A stretch of DNA of 64,000 nucleotides from assembly GCF_900177345.1 (NCBI RefSeq), contig NZ_FWZT01000006.1:186001-250000 (forward strand). Reading direction: 5' to 3'. Both the position numbers and the translations under genes were made by a program. The notes under the pieces are model-generated. The model had not been told where the DNA came from. It did no database searches and was given only the letters and a program-made list of their open reading frames with translations. This DNA comes from Pseudobacteriovorax antillogorgiicola. GTDB lineage: Bacteria; Bdellovibrionota_B; Oligoflexia; Oligoflexales; Oligoflexaceae. This document shows positions 54,461 to 63,868 of the stretch, one piece after another; position 1 is the first letter of the stretch, and each line of letters starts with the position of its first letter.

Positions 54461-55793
54461 AGGCGAACATTTGCTCGATCTCAGCCTCAGACAGTTCTCG
54501 ATCAAAGAGTATAAATTCAGACAGATTGCCACCAAAATTATCGACACTTCCCGACGAGGATGCTCCTAGGTAGAATCTGGGATTTTCGCCGATATTGAGA
54601 GCACCCCCGGTTTCTTCTGAACCTGTCATTGGTTGAGCAATACCATTTACGTAGGCTGTTCTCACAGGGCCAGTTGTATCCCCACCTGAATAAGTTGCGA
54701 CAATAACTGTAGGTAAACCCTGGGGAGTCGGAGCGTAGTAGGCGTTGTTTCGATAGAACGAATAAGCCAGGTTACCCTCTTCAGTACCAGCAGCAACGTA
54801 CTGATTGATATCGTTCGAACCAAAACTGAAGAATCTCTGATTCCGGGTCGTATCCAAGAAGTTACCAACAAACACGATAGTATGGGCTACGAATGTAAGA
54901 TTAGTATTCTCATGCACGAATCGATCGTTGTTGCCGTCAAACTCAATTGCTGGCAATGAACCTATCCGACTCCCATGAAGTATAGGTCGTCTGGATCGTT
55001 CACCTTGTTGTAAATTGAATCCACCACCGCTAATATCTTTCCAGCAGCCAATTGCATCGCCATCATTGATGGCCGGGATAGAGCAATCACGATCTAAGAA
55101 TAGGGACTCGATTTGTGTGCTATCAAAGTGCAAGATGCGACCATCATTGATCGGCATGGGGCCTAAGAAAGCCTCGTCCTTGATGGGCTGTTTTGGAGCT
55201 TCAATGTTATCAACTTGAATCTCACCAGCTGTAAATTCGTTTCTAAGAATGTAAGAGCTTGGATTTTCCTCTTCACCTACGGCTTCTAAGGCTTCAGATT
55301 TTTTAAATGTAACGTATACTGAAGTTCGAGTACCTTCTGACACCTCTATCGAGGTGCTTACCTTGTATGACTCTATACTATCATCAGAAATGATATCAAA
55401 GTTACCAGAGCTAGTAGCAAAAGTTCCAGCACGCTGAGGCTCGAAGAACAATTCAAGTTCTGTATATTCACCAATGGCAACAGGCTCATTAATAAATAGG
55501 TAAGTCAACCAGCGATTATCCTCATCCATGGAGATATCTAGGGTTGGATCTCCTTCAAACTCGTATACAACGTTGCCATCAGAAGACTTCAAATTTACTT
55601 GGGTTAGACTAAGTGTAACTCCTTCATCAGTCTCAAATTCTGAACCTGATAGAATCACTGAGACCTCGGGCTTAGCCTTTTTTTCTTTTCCCTCAAAATC
55701 CTTTGGATTGCCAATATGAATGCTACAGCCGGTGAGCAACAGGAATGCTCCCCACCACTGACCTAGTTTTATTATTTTTATCTTTGATCCCAT
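54432..55793 (-). CDS. LamG-domain lipoprotein
   Basis: 453 residues with a lipoprotein signal (LGQWWGAFLLLTGC). The N-terminal half is a beta-rich region of about 200 residues. The C-terminal half (about 220-453) is a concanavalin/LamG (laminin_G_3) fold: LPAIEFDGNNDRF, THTIVFVGN-type strands, FFSFGSNDINQYV, GNLSEFILFDRELSEAEIEQMFAFMKDKYQLP is the classic LamG end. It would bind glycans or proteins at the cell surface. GAGGG precedes the ATG. Its 3' end overlaps the oxygenase gene by 29 bases. The regulator gene lies just upstream on the same strand (24-base gap). Confidence 0.85.
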   Translation of the reverse strand: MGSKIKIIKLGQWWGAFLLLTGCSIHIGNPKDFEGKEKKAKPEVSVILSGSEFETDEGVTLSLTQVNLKSSDGNVVYEFEGDPTLDISMDEDNRWLTYLFINEPVAIGEYTELELFFEPQRAGTFATSSGNFDIISDDSIESYKVSTSIEVSEGTRTSVYVTFKKSEALEAVGEEENPSSYILRNEFTAGEIQVDNIEAPKQPIKDEAFLGPMPINDGRILHFDSTQIESLFLDRDCSIPAINDGDAIGCWKDISGGGFNLQQGERSRRPILHGSRIGSLPAIEFDGNNDRFVHENTNLTFVAHTIVFVGNFLDTTRNQRFFSFGSNDINQYVAAGTEEGNLAYSFYRNNAYYAPTPQGLPTVIVATYSGGDTTGPVRTAYVNGIAQPMTGSEETGGALNIGENPRFYLGASSSGSVDNFGGNLSEFILFDRELSEAEIEQMFAFMKDKYQLP

Positions 55794-55816
55794 TTATACC
55801 CTCTATACCTACTCTC

Positions 55817-56689
55817 TCAGTTATCTAAATGACTCACGGGAAATAATTGAACGTTAAGTTGAACGACCTTCTTCTTATTCTCTACAGATTCCAGCCTAGC
55901 CTGAAGGGCTTCGTTGAAATCGTGAATCAATGTCTTTACCTCTTGAAGTGTTTGTTCATCACAGCTAAAAGTGACAGAACTAATGTCACGCTGTTCGTGG
56001 CTGACTCTTGTAATGGAGTCTTTGGCTAGCTCAATCATTCTCTGGTGATATCTTATAAAGCCAATTCCAGTAACTTCATGACCACTAGTAATCGTGGTCT
56101 TTTGAGGCTTGTAACGATTTGCTTCAGCATCAAATTCGATGAGTCCAAGGTTCTCAAGAAGTGCAACACTTTCTTCAACCTGCTTAATTTTAATACTTGG
56201 ATTAACCTGGGAAGCAATCCAGTTCAGATCATTCCTACATTGATCTAGTTGAAGGACTTCAAGGACAATGGGGTGATACCAAACACTAAAGAACTCAAGC
56301 CACCTGCGATCTTGCTCGGATTCGAGAACATCCATTTTCAAGGCAACCAGCCTGGTGAAGATCTCATCCCGCTTGATACCTGAAATCTCATTGCGATACT
56401 CCACCAAAGTCTCAAAGTACTTTTTCTGGGTACTCTTTAAGTCAAGAGCAATACATATCTTTTTTGCTGACTTGAGTGTGAGTTTCCGGTAACCTCTTAC
56501 AATTTGGTGGATCACGTTGGTTCCTGAGAAACCCAAATCTGTTGCAAATTGGATATAAGAATAGCTTTCAGATTGGGCCTTAACCGACTCGTAGATCTTC
56601 TCTATATATTGTATGCAATCAAGATACGCTGTAACGGGGTTATCCCTGCAGAATTCCTTGATTAATTTCTTGCCTGTTCGCAATGCCAT
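55817..56689 (-). CDS. TIGR02147-type transcriptional regulator
   Basis: 290 residues from the ATG at 56689 (GAGGG upstream); the frame extends 45 bases further without support. The N-terminal helix-turn-helix-like segment is YIQFATDLGFSGTNVIHQIVRG. The central and C-terminal parts match the TIGR02147/DUF4423 family: RWLEFFSVWYHPIVLEVL, IASQVNPSIKIKQVEESVALLENLGLIE, TSGHEVTGIGFIRYHQRMIELAKDSI and the HEQRDISSVTFSC segment. This family is known mainly from Bdellovibrio-like and Fibrobacter genomes and is thought to regulate nearby genes. It is divergent from the 433-residue helical protein and transcribed toward the LamG lipoprotein. Confidence 0.85.
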   Translation of the reverse strand: MALRTGKKLIKEFCRDNPVTAYLDCIQYIEKIYESVKAQSESYSYIQFATDLGFSGTNVIHQIVRGYRKLTLKSAKKICIALDLKSTQKKYFETLVEYRNEISGIKRDEIFTRLVALKMDVLESEQDRRWLEFFSVWYHPIVLEVLQLDQCRNDLNWIASQVNPSIKIKQVEESVALLENLGLIEFDAEANRYKPQKTTITSGHEVTGIGFIRYHQRMIELAKDSITRVSHEQRDISSVTFSCDEQTLQEVKTLIHDFNEALQARLESVENKKKVVQLNVQLFPVSHLDN

Positions 56690-56755
56690 ATGATTCCCTC
56701 TATTCGATACACCTTCATCGGCATTTCCTATCAAAACTTTAGAGTAGCCAAATAT

Positions 56756-56812
56756 TTTGTATACTTCTTGATCGCCACATAGTGACTTCGATATACATAT
56801 TTTTGTATACTT
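56756..56812. promoter_or_regulatory. Direct repeats with palindromic core and candidate promoter
   Basis: TTTGTATACTT occurs at 56756-56766 and 56802-56812, 46 bases apart, each with the palindromic core GTATAC. The second copy provides TATACT (56806-56811) with GTGACT (56782-56787) at 18 bases, a fair sigma70-type promoter for the plus-strand gene. The repeats may be binding sites of the divergently encoded TIGR02147 regulator (inference). Confidence 0.5.
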
Positions 56813-56959
56813 TCATAATTCTATAACTAGCTGCTTATATTTATTTATATTGCTTATCACTAAAGTATTTTGAGATTTTGCCGATAGGTTTTGTAGATTT
56901 CAGGCAAGAACGAAGCTGGAATCTAGGGGTAAATTTTGGATATACATAAGGGGTTTGAG

Positions 56960-58261
56960 ATGCACTACGATAAGTCATGGAATCTAGAGGCGATTCGCAC
57001 CACACAAGAGAACATTGGTAAAGAACTGCTACCATTTCTTCAAAATGATATGTATGTCCAAGGCATCGAGCACTGCCTTCACAAGATCCTGCCCCTTGAA
57101 GATAACCAGCACAGCGATCTGACGATCGTATGCTATATTATTAGTACACTGAACCTAATCTCATTTTCACGAGAAGCAAATACAGAATATAAGGTGCTCG
57201 TCGCGAAGCTAGAGAAAATCGCTAAAGCATTGTTAGACAAGAACAATATCAAAGCAGGGAAGTCAAAGCTTAGTTTTCTTCATGGTCAACTCAAGCAAAG
57301 CCTAGCAGCCATACTAAAGAGTGATGGAGATACTTGGGGAGCCCTGTGGGAATCAAGCCTTGGCTTGTTCCTGTCACGAGGCAGCGCCAACCCTGTTCTT
57401 CCCTTTCAGCATGTGAGTTTCGCTCTTCAAACCATAGACCGAGGTTTTCCTCTGCGAGTTATGGATATTTTGGATGAGATGAATGAAACCCTCAGCTCTG
57501 AATACGATCAAAGCTACTTGGGTCTTCTAAGAATCAAAGCTTTACGACTTTCTGGCCAACATGAGAAGAGTGAAGACATCATCAATCAGCAAATTGCCAA
57601 GCAAGGTGAAAGTGATCGCTTGCTTTGGGAAAAGCACTTTACTCGCGCTATCGCTTACGGTGAATCTCGCGAATTGCATCGATTTTTGTTTGGCAAGAAC
57701 AAAAGTAAGCTTGACTACTCGGAAGCGTATATCAAATATGCATTCTGGATGAAGGCTCAACCTAAGAAAGTCTACACCAAACTTTGCCCAAAGGTTGCGT
57801 CGATCAAAAGGATTCTAAAAGGCTATACGAACAACTCTAAATTCAAAAAGCTATTTAAAGTTCTTAGCGCGATCGAAGAAGCATACGATGTTAATATTCC
57901 CATCATCACACGAGTCAACAAAATTGGTCGTATCATGCCAATCATTGAGACTCTTGAAGCTGAGTATCGCATTCTAGCCCTAGCATCCATAGTACGTTTT
58001 CTAAATCAGAGACAGAAGCAGATGGCTTCTCTATTTCACGGGGAGTATCAGTCTCAGTCATTAAAAATGAGTGAAGGTAAGAACTGCGACATATTCAAGC
58101 TATTTGAAAACTCGTCCGAGCTTGAGACTATCAAACCTTTCTACAACACCTTACACAAGGCACCAGAGAAAGAAGAGTCTCAGAAAGTACTAAATCCAAT
58201 CGATAAAGCACTTTTTCGATCTACATGGCAAGATCTTAAAATGAGTACTTTTGCATCTTAG
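56960..58261 (+). CDS. Helical repeat protein divergent from the TIGR02147 regulator
   Basis: 433 residues from the ATG at 56960, with AAGGGG 7 bases upstream; a TTG 24 bases earlier is less likely. No signal peptide or membrane segment. Predicted all-alpha with paired helices such as YLGLLRIKALRLSGQHEKSEDIINQ and WEKHFTRAIAYGESRELHRF, resembling TPR-like repeats, so a protein-binding scaffold is likely. The C-terminal third is basic (VNKIGRIMPIIETLEAEYRI). No known domain is recognised. It is a candidate target of the adjacent regulator. A 12-bp hairpin terminator follows. Confidence 0.65.
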   Translation: MHYDKSWNLEAIRTTQENIGKELLPFLQNDMYVQGIEHCLHKILPLEDNQHSDLTIVCYIISTLNLISFSREANTEYKVLVAKLEKIAKALLDKNNIKAGKSKLSFLHGQLKQSLAAILKSDGDTWGALWESSLGLFLSRGSANPVLPFQHVSFALQTIDRGFPLRVMDILDEMNETLSSEYDQSYLGLLRIKALRLSGQHEKSEDIINQQIAKQGESDRLLWEKHFTRAIAYGESRELHRFLFGKNKSKLDYSEAYIKYAFWMKAQPKKVYTKLCPKVASIKRILKGYTNNSKFKKLFKVLSAIEEAYDVNIPIITRVNKIGRIMPIIETLEAEYRILALASIVRFLNQRQKQMASLFHGEYQSQSLKMSEGKNCDIFKLFENSSELETIKPFYNTLHKAPEKEESQKVLNPIDKALFRSTWQDLKMSTFAS

Positions 58262-58286
58262 TCTCATATACCCTACTGCATACCCA

Positions 58287-58318
58287 AAGGTAGCCTTGAA
58301 GCAAGGCTACCTTTTTCT
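58287..58318 (+). terminator. Strong rho-independent terminator
   Basis: AAGGTAGCCTTG and CAAGGCTACCTT form a perfect 12-bp stem with a 3-base loop, then TTTC. It ends the plus-strand helical-protein gene; on the minus strand it may also serve the convergent histidine kinase. Confidence 0.9.
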
Positions 58319-58326
58319 ACTACAAA

Positions 58327-59619
58327 TCAGGCTCCCAGTCGATACCGCTCCTCTGCTAGAATCGGACTCTTGATTCGAAAAACTGTCTTTCCCTTGCGGC
58401 TTCGGAAGCTTAGATCCCAGCCCACCGTATCGCAGATACTCGCCACGAGTGATAGACCAATTCCACTGCCGAGACCAACATCTTTAGTAGTAAAAAACGG
58501 ATCAAATATCTTATCATGGATTTCTGCCGGAATCCCAGGGCCGTTGTCCCTCACTTCAAACACCGTTTGTTCTTGATCCTCGAATACAGAAAGTTTTACT
58601 TCAGGATCTATAGTTTCAGATGAAACCAACGCATCGATAGCATTGTCCACTATCACACGAAGGGATATTTTAAGAGGCTGCGGGAAACCTCGGATGGAGC
58701 CAATATCCTGAGCAATTTCACATCGAACATCCACTTTATGGCCTTGAATCTTAGGCCCTAACAACTCTAGGACCTCACCGACTATTTCTCCCACATCAAA
58801 TATCTCAGCTCGAAACTGATTTTCTGTATTATTTCGCGTCATGGTGAGGAGACTGGTAGTAATCGAGCCAATGCGATCGAGATTGCTTTCAATTCTCTGA
58901 ATCTTTGGAATAAAATCGCCAGCCTCATGGGGTATTTGACGCTGGATTTTTTTCTTTAGCTGCGTAAGGTAGCCCTTTACAATAGCTAATGGGTTATTAA
59001 TTTCATGGGCAATCCCCCCAGAGAATACTCCTAGGGCTGCAAGCTTGTCTTTCGATCGCAGCTCCTTTTCCTGTGATTCAATACGAGCATAACTAATCTT
59101 CATAGCATAGGCTGCAAATGCTGCCCCAGCGTAGGCGAAACAGTACGCAACCATCCGATCGATACAAACAGCAGAGTCAATATACGAATAATCAGGAATT
59201 GGCCGCCACAATTCTAAGAACAAACCTAGATCAAATAAGACGACCCAGATGGTGATAAAGGCTCCCCAAGCAAAGCTCACTAGATTTGTCGCTGTGAAGA
59301 TTACAATCGGAATAAAGTTATGGTTGCCTACCAACGGTGGGTAAACAGTCACAAGAATCATTCCATGAAGAGTCGCAGTCACGACAAAGGTCATGAACAT
59401 AGCTCCGACACGCCAGGGTATTAAGCGGGGGATCAAAAACCCCACCGCTGATAGAACAACAGCCAGGCCTAGAATGATAACTTGATTCTCTATAGCTTGG
59501 CTCGGTGGGCGTAAAATTGCCACAAGCACTGCAGCAATAGCAGCACTGAAAAGGATAAACCGTGTCACCCTTAGTTTGAATTGGATGACGGCATCGGTTG
59601 CCTTCTTATTCCCTTGCAC
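58327..59619 (-). CDS. Membrane histidine kinase (orphan)
   Basis: 430 residues. The N-terminal half has about six predicted membrane segments (FILFSAAIAAVLVAIL, VIILGLAVVLSAVGFLIP, MFMTFVVTATLHGMILV and later ones to about 170). HisKA domain with candidate His205 (GGIAHEINNPL), then HATPase_c with N box VDNAIDAL, G1 DNGPGIP, F box FFTTK and G2 GSGIGL. It senses an unknown membrane-associated signal. No response regulator gene lies adjacent, so it is called orphan. The start is taken from the frame; no strong ribosome site is visible. Confidence 0.9.
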   Translation of the reverse strand: MQGNKKATDAVIQFKLRVTRFILFSAAIAAVLVAILRPPSQAIENQVIILGLAVVLSAVGFLIPRLIPWRVGAMFMTFVVTATLHGMILVTVYPPLVGNHNFIPIVIFTATNLVSFAWGAFITIWVVLFDLGLFLELWRPIPDYSYIDSAVCIDRMVAYCFAYAGAAFAAYAMKISYARIESQEKELRSKDKLAALGVFSGGIAHEINNPLAIVKGYLTQLKKKIQRQIPHEAGDFIPKIQRIESNLDRIGSITTSLLTMTRNNTENQFRAEIFDVGEIVGEVLELLGPKIQGHKVDVRCEIAQDIGSIRGFPQPLKISLRVIVDNAIDALVSSETIDPEVKLSVFEDQEQTVFEVRDNGPGIPAEIHDKIFDPFFTTKDVGLGSGIGLSLVASICDTVGWDLSFRSRKGKTVFRIKSPILAEERYRLGA

Positions 59620-59698
59620 CGTGAAAAGCTCCTTTGGTTCTACATCGATATCGACCCAAATTTGAACTACTTTAGGAGCTTATCCACAGTGCAAGATA

Positions 59699-60571
59699 TC
59701 ATTCAGGAAGTGGAATCACTTCATCTTCATTGATAACTTTGGGAAATTTATCATTCTTCCAATCATCTTTAGCTTGTTCGATCTTGTCTTTCGAACTCGA
59801 AACAAAATTCCACCAGATGTGACGCTTTTCTGGGAAAACCGAGCCACCAAAAAGCATAAATTCGCTATTTTCATCTGCTTGGAATGCGACGGTTGTTCCT
59901 TTTTTAAAGCTGATTAGGCTAAAACGGGTGTGAATATCGCCTTCAACCTTGATTTTACCCTTAACAACATAAAGTGCACCCTCTTGGTCTGAAGAGAGTT
60001 TCATTTCAAATCTTTTACCCTTAGACGCCCGACCATTGAAATAGAACAGATCAGAATAAACGGGCACCGGAGACTCAGCTCCCAAACCCTTGCCCGCAAT
60101 CAAGCGAAGCTGGATTCCATTTTCCTCTATATGAGGTAAACTCTCTTCTTTGAAGTGAACAAAGCTTGGCTCGACATCTTCAGAATTTTTTGGTAGAGCC
60201 ACCCAAAGCTGAATACCTTCTAGCTCAAGAGCTTCACCTTTGATCGGGGCCTCTGATCGCTCCGAGTGTACGATTCCCTTACCTGCTGTCATCCAGTTTA
60301 CTTCTCCCGGCCTGATGGGCTGTTCGTTACCTAAACTATCCCGATGCATAATTTCACCAGTGAAGAGATAAGTGATGGTGGAAAGCCCAATATGAGGGTG
60401 GGCTCGCACTGTCATTTTCTTATCATTCAGCAGTGTCACCGGACCCATGTGATCCCAAAAAATGAAGGGGCCAATCATTCTTTTCTTGATAGACGGTAAA
60501 GCTCGACGCACTTGAAAGTTATCTCCTAGATCCTTCGCTTTTGGATCGATCACTAATTCAACATTGCTCAT
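59699..60571 (-). CDS. Pirin family protein
   Basis: 290 residues, bicupin pirin family. The metal site is conserved: His58 and His60 (AHPHIGLSTITYLFTG), His102 and Glu104 (GKGIVHSERSE). The characteristic PIRPGEVNWMTAG precedes it. The C-terminal cupin half contains LYVVKGKIKVEGDI and FGGSVFPEKRHIWWNFVSS. Pirins are cytoplasmic iron proteins; some act as quercetinases, others as redox-dependent regulators. The start MSNVELVIDP is typical, and an AAGGAAGG ribosome site precedes it. Single gene. Confidence 0.95.
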   Translation of the reverse strand: MSNVELVIDPKAKDLGDNFQVRRALPSIKKRMIGPFIFWDHMGPVTLLNDKKMTVRAHPHIGLSTITYLFTGEIMHRDSLGNEQPIRPGEVNWMTAGKGIVHSERSEAPIKGEALELEGIQLWVALPKNSEDVEPSFVHFKEESLPHIEENGIQLRLIAGKGLGAESPVPVYSDLFYFNGRASKGKRFEMKLSSDQEGALYVVKGKIKVEGDIHTRFSLISFKKGTTVAFQADENSEFMLFGGSVFPEKRHIWWNFVSSSKDKIEQAKDDWKNDKFPKVINEDEVIPLPE

Positions 60572-60756
60572 GATTCACCTTCCTTTTCTTCCAGACTGCA
60601 TAGAGTTTCTTCACTGGGGTATTATTCGGCGACTGGGCCTTTGACACAATAGTGAATCTGGCAAAAGACTGTTCATGAAGCCGAACAATGCCACACAAAG
60701 ATCCTTGAACGATTCTATTATGTTAATTTGTCTGGGGAGTTAAAGGTTTCAGAGTC

Positions 60757-60785
60757 GGGTTGGGTGGTCAGCAACCACCCAACCC
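60757..60785 (-). terminator. 12-bp perfect hairpin after the lipoprotein gene
   Basis: GGGTTGGGTGGT and ACCACCCAACCC form a perfect 12-bp stem with a 5-base loop, 47 bases past the stop of the minus-strand lipoprotein gene. T-tracts are weak on both sides, but the stem stability makes it a likely terminator or mRNA 3' end. Confidence 0.6.
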
Positions 60786-60832
60786 TAGGCTAGCGACTAA
60801 AGCTGCCAGGGGGGTCTGGTCAAGGACTTGCC

Positions 60833-61714
60833 TCACCGGAGGATATGTTCACTGAGATTGGTCAGTAGACCCTGCCTTACATGGCTTGCTTGAGCTGTAG
60901 CAAGGTCACTCATCACTTGCTCTGCTACTTCTGGAAAGCCGTTGTGATTGACTTGAAGCCGAATGATCGTGATTAAGACACTTCCATCTCCATCCGTTCC
61001 AATCGTCACTGTCAGAGTATTGTATACAAGATAATCATCATTTTCTGACGCAAGCAAGTGCTCCGCGCCGATTCCTATATGAGAGTTACCCCCTTGTACC
61101 TGAAAGCTATTGAGTTCAGTCTGTCTTTGATTGCTGAATCTTTGTCCATCAGGGGTGACCACAAACGTCTCATAATCGAGCTCACTCTTACCAAATTGCA
61201 GATCGCCACCCACACTATCATCTAAGTTTTGCACAACGCGACCACGCTGCTGGACGTAGTCGAAATTCGAAGCTTGTACCATGAACGAGCCAATATCAGC
61301 ACTCCGAACCCATTTAGGTTGAATTGGAACCCGATAGACAGTGGCAAATACACCATGGCTACGCTGTTCATCCTGTTCTAAGGCCAAACGCACGGATCGA
61401 GGACGATCAGCTACGGCTTCAGCGTAACGATCTAAGTCGTGGAACACTTGGTTTGGCTGACCATCGGTACATAGATAACTTAGCTCTTCATTAAAGTCAG
61501 ATTTCAGCGGCAGGAGGAAGACGTGGGTGCAGAACAATTCTTTTAGATCATCTCGAACTTGTCCCTGATAAAAATCTAGATCCACATGTGTTTCCAGATC
61601 AATGACATCAAGTGAAGTCATAGTGCTACTATCTACTTGACTATGTTCTTTTTGTTCACAAGCTCCTAATGCCAGTGAAAGGACCAACCAGGCCCCAAAT
61701 GCACTCCTTTTCAT
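60833..61714 (-). CDS. Lipoprotein at the end of a three-gene lipoprotein cluster
   Basis: 293 residues with a lipoprotein signal (FGAWLVLSLALGAC). The mature chain is mixed alpha/beta with cysteines (ELFCTHVFLL, ELSYLCTDG) that could form a disulfide. The C-terminal part contains repeated strands (VLITIIRLQVNHNGFPEVAEQ). No family recognised. It is 34 bases downstream of the tandem paralog pair on the same strand, so it is probably co-transcribed. Its likely location is the periplasmic face of the outer membrane. Function unknown. Confidence 0.7.
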   Translation of the reverse strand: MKRSAFGAWLVLSLALGACEQKEHSQVDSSTMTSLDVIDLETHVDLDFYQGQVRDDLKELFCTHVFLLPLKSDFNEELSYLCTDGQPNQVFHDLDRYAEAVADRPRSVRLALEQDEQRSHGVFATVYRVPIQPKWVRSADIGSFMVQASNFDYVQQRGRVVQNLDDSVGGDLQFGKSELDYETFVVTPDGQRFSNQRQTELNSFQVQGGNSHIGIGAEHLLASENDDYLVYNTLTVTIGTDGDGSVLITIIRLQVNHNGFPEVAEQVMSDLATAQASHVRQGLLTNLSEHILR

Positions 61715-61748
61715 TGAATAAACTCCTTTGCATGCGTGTAATCCTTTT

Positions 61749-62726
61749 CTATTCTGGCAAGAAGAAGTTAATTTCAGACTGAGACCCCATATTGGCCTTC
61801 AATGCTGAATACTCTCTTGTTTCGTGATTGATGTAAGTTTCTGCCCAAATCAAAAGACCAAGTCCCCTCGTCTCCTCCTCGGTTCCGAAGCGATAGCTCA
61901 TACGATAGGCCCGATCTGACTCCACAGCAACTCCCTGAGGGGTGGTGACTTTCGGTTCAATTTTCTCAACGAGAACAGATCCAATATAGGTTTTGCCTTC
62001 CACTAGATTGGGATTATTGGTACTGATCACAGTGGCCTTAATTTCAGTAAACGCTCTGAAATCACCAATCTCCTCGTCGTATCGCTCTGGGTCTGCGGCA
62101 GGCGACATGGCTGCGGGGTAGCCGGGTTCAAACCGCACTTCGGTACGGTACCCCCCCAATGTAGAGACTAAATAGTCTGATCCAGGAAGAGTGCAAAGAA
62201 TATCTTTCCATTCTGGATCAAAATTTGATCGCAGAGGAAAGGCTTCGGAATCAACTTTGCCTCGAAAGTCTTCAGCCTGCTCTGACGCTCCAGTAGTTAC
62301 AATCGAGGTATCAGCGATCACTTCTCCTGTAACAAGATCAGTGGCTCCGGTACCAAGAACATCGAGAGAAAAATCGAAGAAACTTCGCACTTGGCTACTC
62401 CCTAGGCGAACCTTGGCGTCAATATCAATATACACATGGGCCAAACCACCAAAGAAGTTTCTTCGATACTGATATACAAGTGTTTGATCGAAGAACAATG
62501 CTTCCGTATCAGAAAGGTCAGGAAAGCCACATTGATTCAGCGGATTCACTTCGTCAATCTCTTCGTCAGCTGGGCGAACTGCATCCCCAGTATCAAGAAA
62601 GTCTTTATCGTCGTCCTGATAGTCACCCAAGACGGCATCGAGACTTTCTTGACTTTCTTGATTTTCATTCTTTTTTGTACATTGGCTAAGAGTTAGTCCA
62701 AGTAAGATTAAAATGACTATTTTCAT
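61749..62726 (-). CDS. Lipoprotein, tandem paralog B
   Basis: 325 residues with lipoprotein signal MKIVILILLGLTLSQC. The mature domain (about 60-325) is the same as that of the upstream gene: LVYQYRRNFFGGLAHVYIDI, IKATVISTNNPNLVEGKTYIGSVLVEKI, GLGLLIWAETYINHETREYSAL. The shared order of VYIDI, TNNP, GSV and WAEVYI/WAETYI motifs shows a tandem duplication. Its start overlaps the stop of the upstream copy (ATGA). No known domain. It is probably a surface or periplasmic lipoprotein of a two-copy family. Confidence 0.75.
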   Translation of the reverse strand: MKIVILILLGLTLSQCTKKNENQESQESLDAVLGDYQDDDKDFLDTGDAVRPADEEIDEVNPLNQCGFPDLSDTEALFFDQTLVYQYRRNFFGGLAHVYIDIDAKVRLGSSQVRSFFDFSLDVLGTGATDLVTGEVIADTSIVTTGASEQAEDFRGKVDSEAFPLRSNFDPEWKDILCTLPGSDYLVSTLGGYRTEVRFEPGYPAAMSPAADPERYDEEIGDFRAFTEIKATVISTNNPNLVEGKTYIGSVLVEKIEPKVTTPQGVAVESDRAYRMSYRFGTEEETRGLGLLIWAETYINHETREYSALKANMGSQSEINFFLPE

Positions 62727-63778
62727 GGTTGGGTCTCCATACTGCTAGGAAAGGGCTCAGCGCCTTCCTTGTAGAGGTACTGAAGATCAGTTCCAAGATC
62801 TGAAGCAAAGTTCTGATACTCTTGTGTTTCGTGATCGATATAAACTTCTGACCAGAGCAGCATCCCGAGATCTGCCGTAGTACGTCTATCTTTAAAGGAA
62901 TTGGTCACCCGATAGGCAACGTTGCCTTTGAGATCCATCCGCGGAGTGACTCTCGTTGCTGGAAGTCTCTCTATAAAAACACTACCGGTGATCTTCTGTC
63001 CGACAGACAATCGCGGATTGTTAGTTCTTAAGATCTCAGCCGTAATGTTGGGAAAGTGCCGAAACCTTCCAATCTCTGACTCGAATCTCTCAGCGATAGG
63101 ATTCGGCGATACTCCAGTTGGCAAGGGTGGTGTAAATTTAATTTCGGTTTCATAGCCACCAATAGTCGTAACTGAGGTGCCTGCGAACGCCACGGTACAA
63201 ACAAGGTCTGCCCACTCATCAGGAATTGGGTTTTCCTTGTCAGGCGCAATATTGGTAGTAGTTCCCGTAAACATCGCCGCCTCGCCCATGGCTTGATCCA
63301 TGACTGGCTGTAAATTTATGGCTTCCTCGCCTTTGTAATTTGCAGCGACTCCTCTGATATTAAGATCGATAGTAAAGTCACTTCTAGCCTGAGTATTCTT
63401 CATATAGATCGTGGTGAAGATATCGATATATACATCTAATAGGCCGCTAATCAGAACTCTTTGGTAAGGGTTCACCATGGCTTGCTCTAAGATCACTGCT
63501 TGAGAATTTAGTGGGTCAGCTAATCCACATTCATCTTCAAGAATCTTCGCAAGACTTGGTGCTTTTGGCTTCTTTGTTTCCTCTAGCTCTTGGAACGGAT
63601 CGTCCGCCGAAACCACTGGAACATCTAAAACTTCTTCATTATTAGTAGCTTCAGAGCCGACGTTCGCGCTGTTCGTCTGAGCACTTTCGACAAAGTCGTT
63701 ACTCTTTTCCTCAGTGCAATGAAGCTGACAAAGCACGATTAACGGCATTATGAGCAAACGCGCCCGAAAACGACTCAT
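62723..63778 (-). CDS. Lipoprotein, tandem paralog A
   Basis: 351 residues with a lipoprotein signal (LLIMPLIVLCQLHC). The mature domain (about 85-345) parallels that of the next gene: MVNPYQRVLISGLLDVYIDI, ILRTNNPRLSVGQKITGSVFIE, LGMLLWSEVYIDHETQEYQN. It begins the three-gene minus-strand lipoprotein cluster. GGAGGAA lies directly upstream of the ATG. Function unknown; the acidic linker after the signal (about 20-85) is divergent between the copies, as expected for surface-exposed regions. Confidence 0.75.
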   Translation of the reverse strand: MSRFRARLLIMPLIVLCQLHCTEEKSNDFVESAQTNSANVGSEATNNEEVLDVPVVSADDPFQELEETKKPKAPSLAKILEDECGLADPLNSQAVILEQAMVNPYQRVLISGLLDVYIDIFTTIYMKNTQARSDFTIDLNIRGVAANYKGEEAINLQPVMDQAMGEAAMFTGTTTNIAPDKENPIPDEWADLVCTVAFAGTSVTTIGGYETEIKFTPPLPTGVSPNPIAERFESEIGRFRHFPNITAEILRTNNPRLSVGQKITGSVFIERLPATRVTPRMDLKGNVAYRVTNSFKDRRTTADLGMLLWSEVYIDHETQEYQNFASDLGTDLQYLYKEGAEPFPSSMETQP

Positions 63779-63840
63779 GGATTCCTCCTCATTTAACCTT
63801 TAGACCCATTAACGCAAGGTTCATGCCCAGCTATGTACCT

Positions 63841-63868
63841 AATATACCGAGGAATAACTCAACAAGAA
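63841..63868 (-). promoter_or_regulatory. Weak sigma70-like promoter for the lipoprotein cluster
   Basis: On the minus strand TTCTTG (63863-63868) and TATATT (63841-63846) are 16 bases apart, about 60 bases before the start at 63778. The -10 box is good and the -35 box is poor. Confidence 0.3.
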
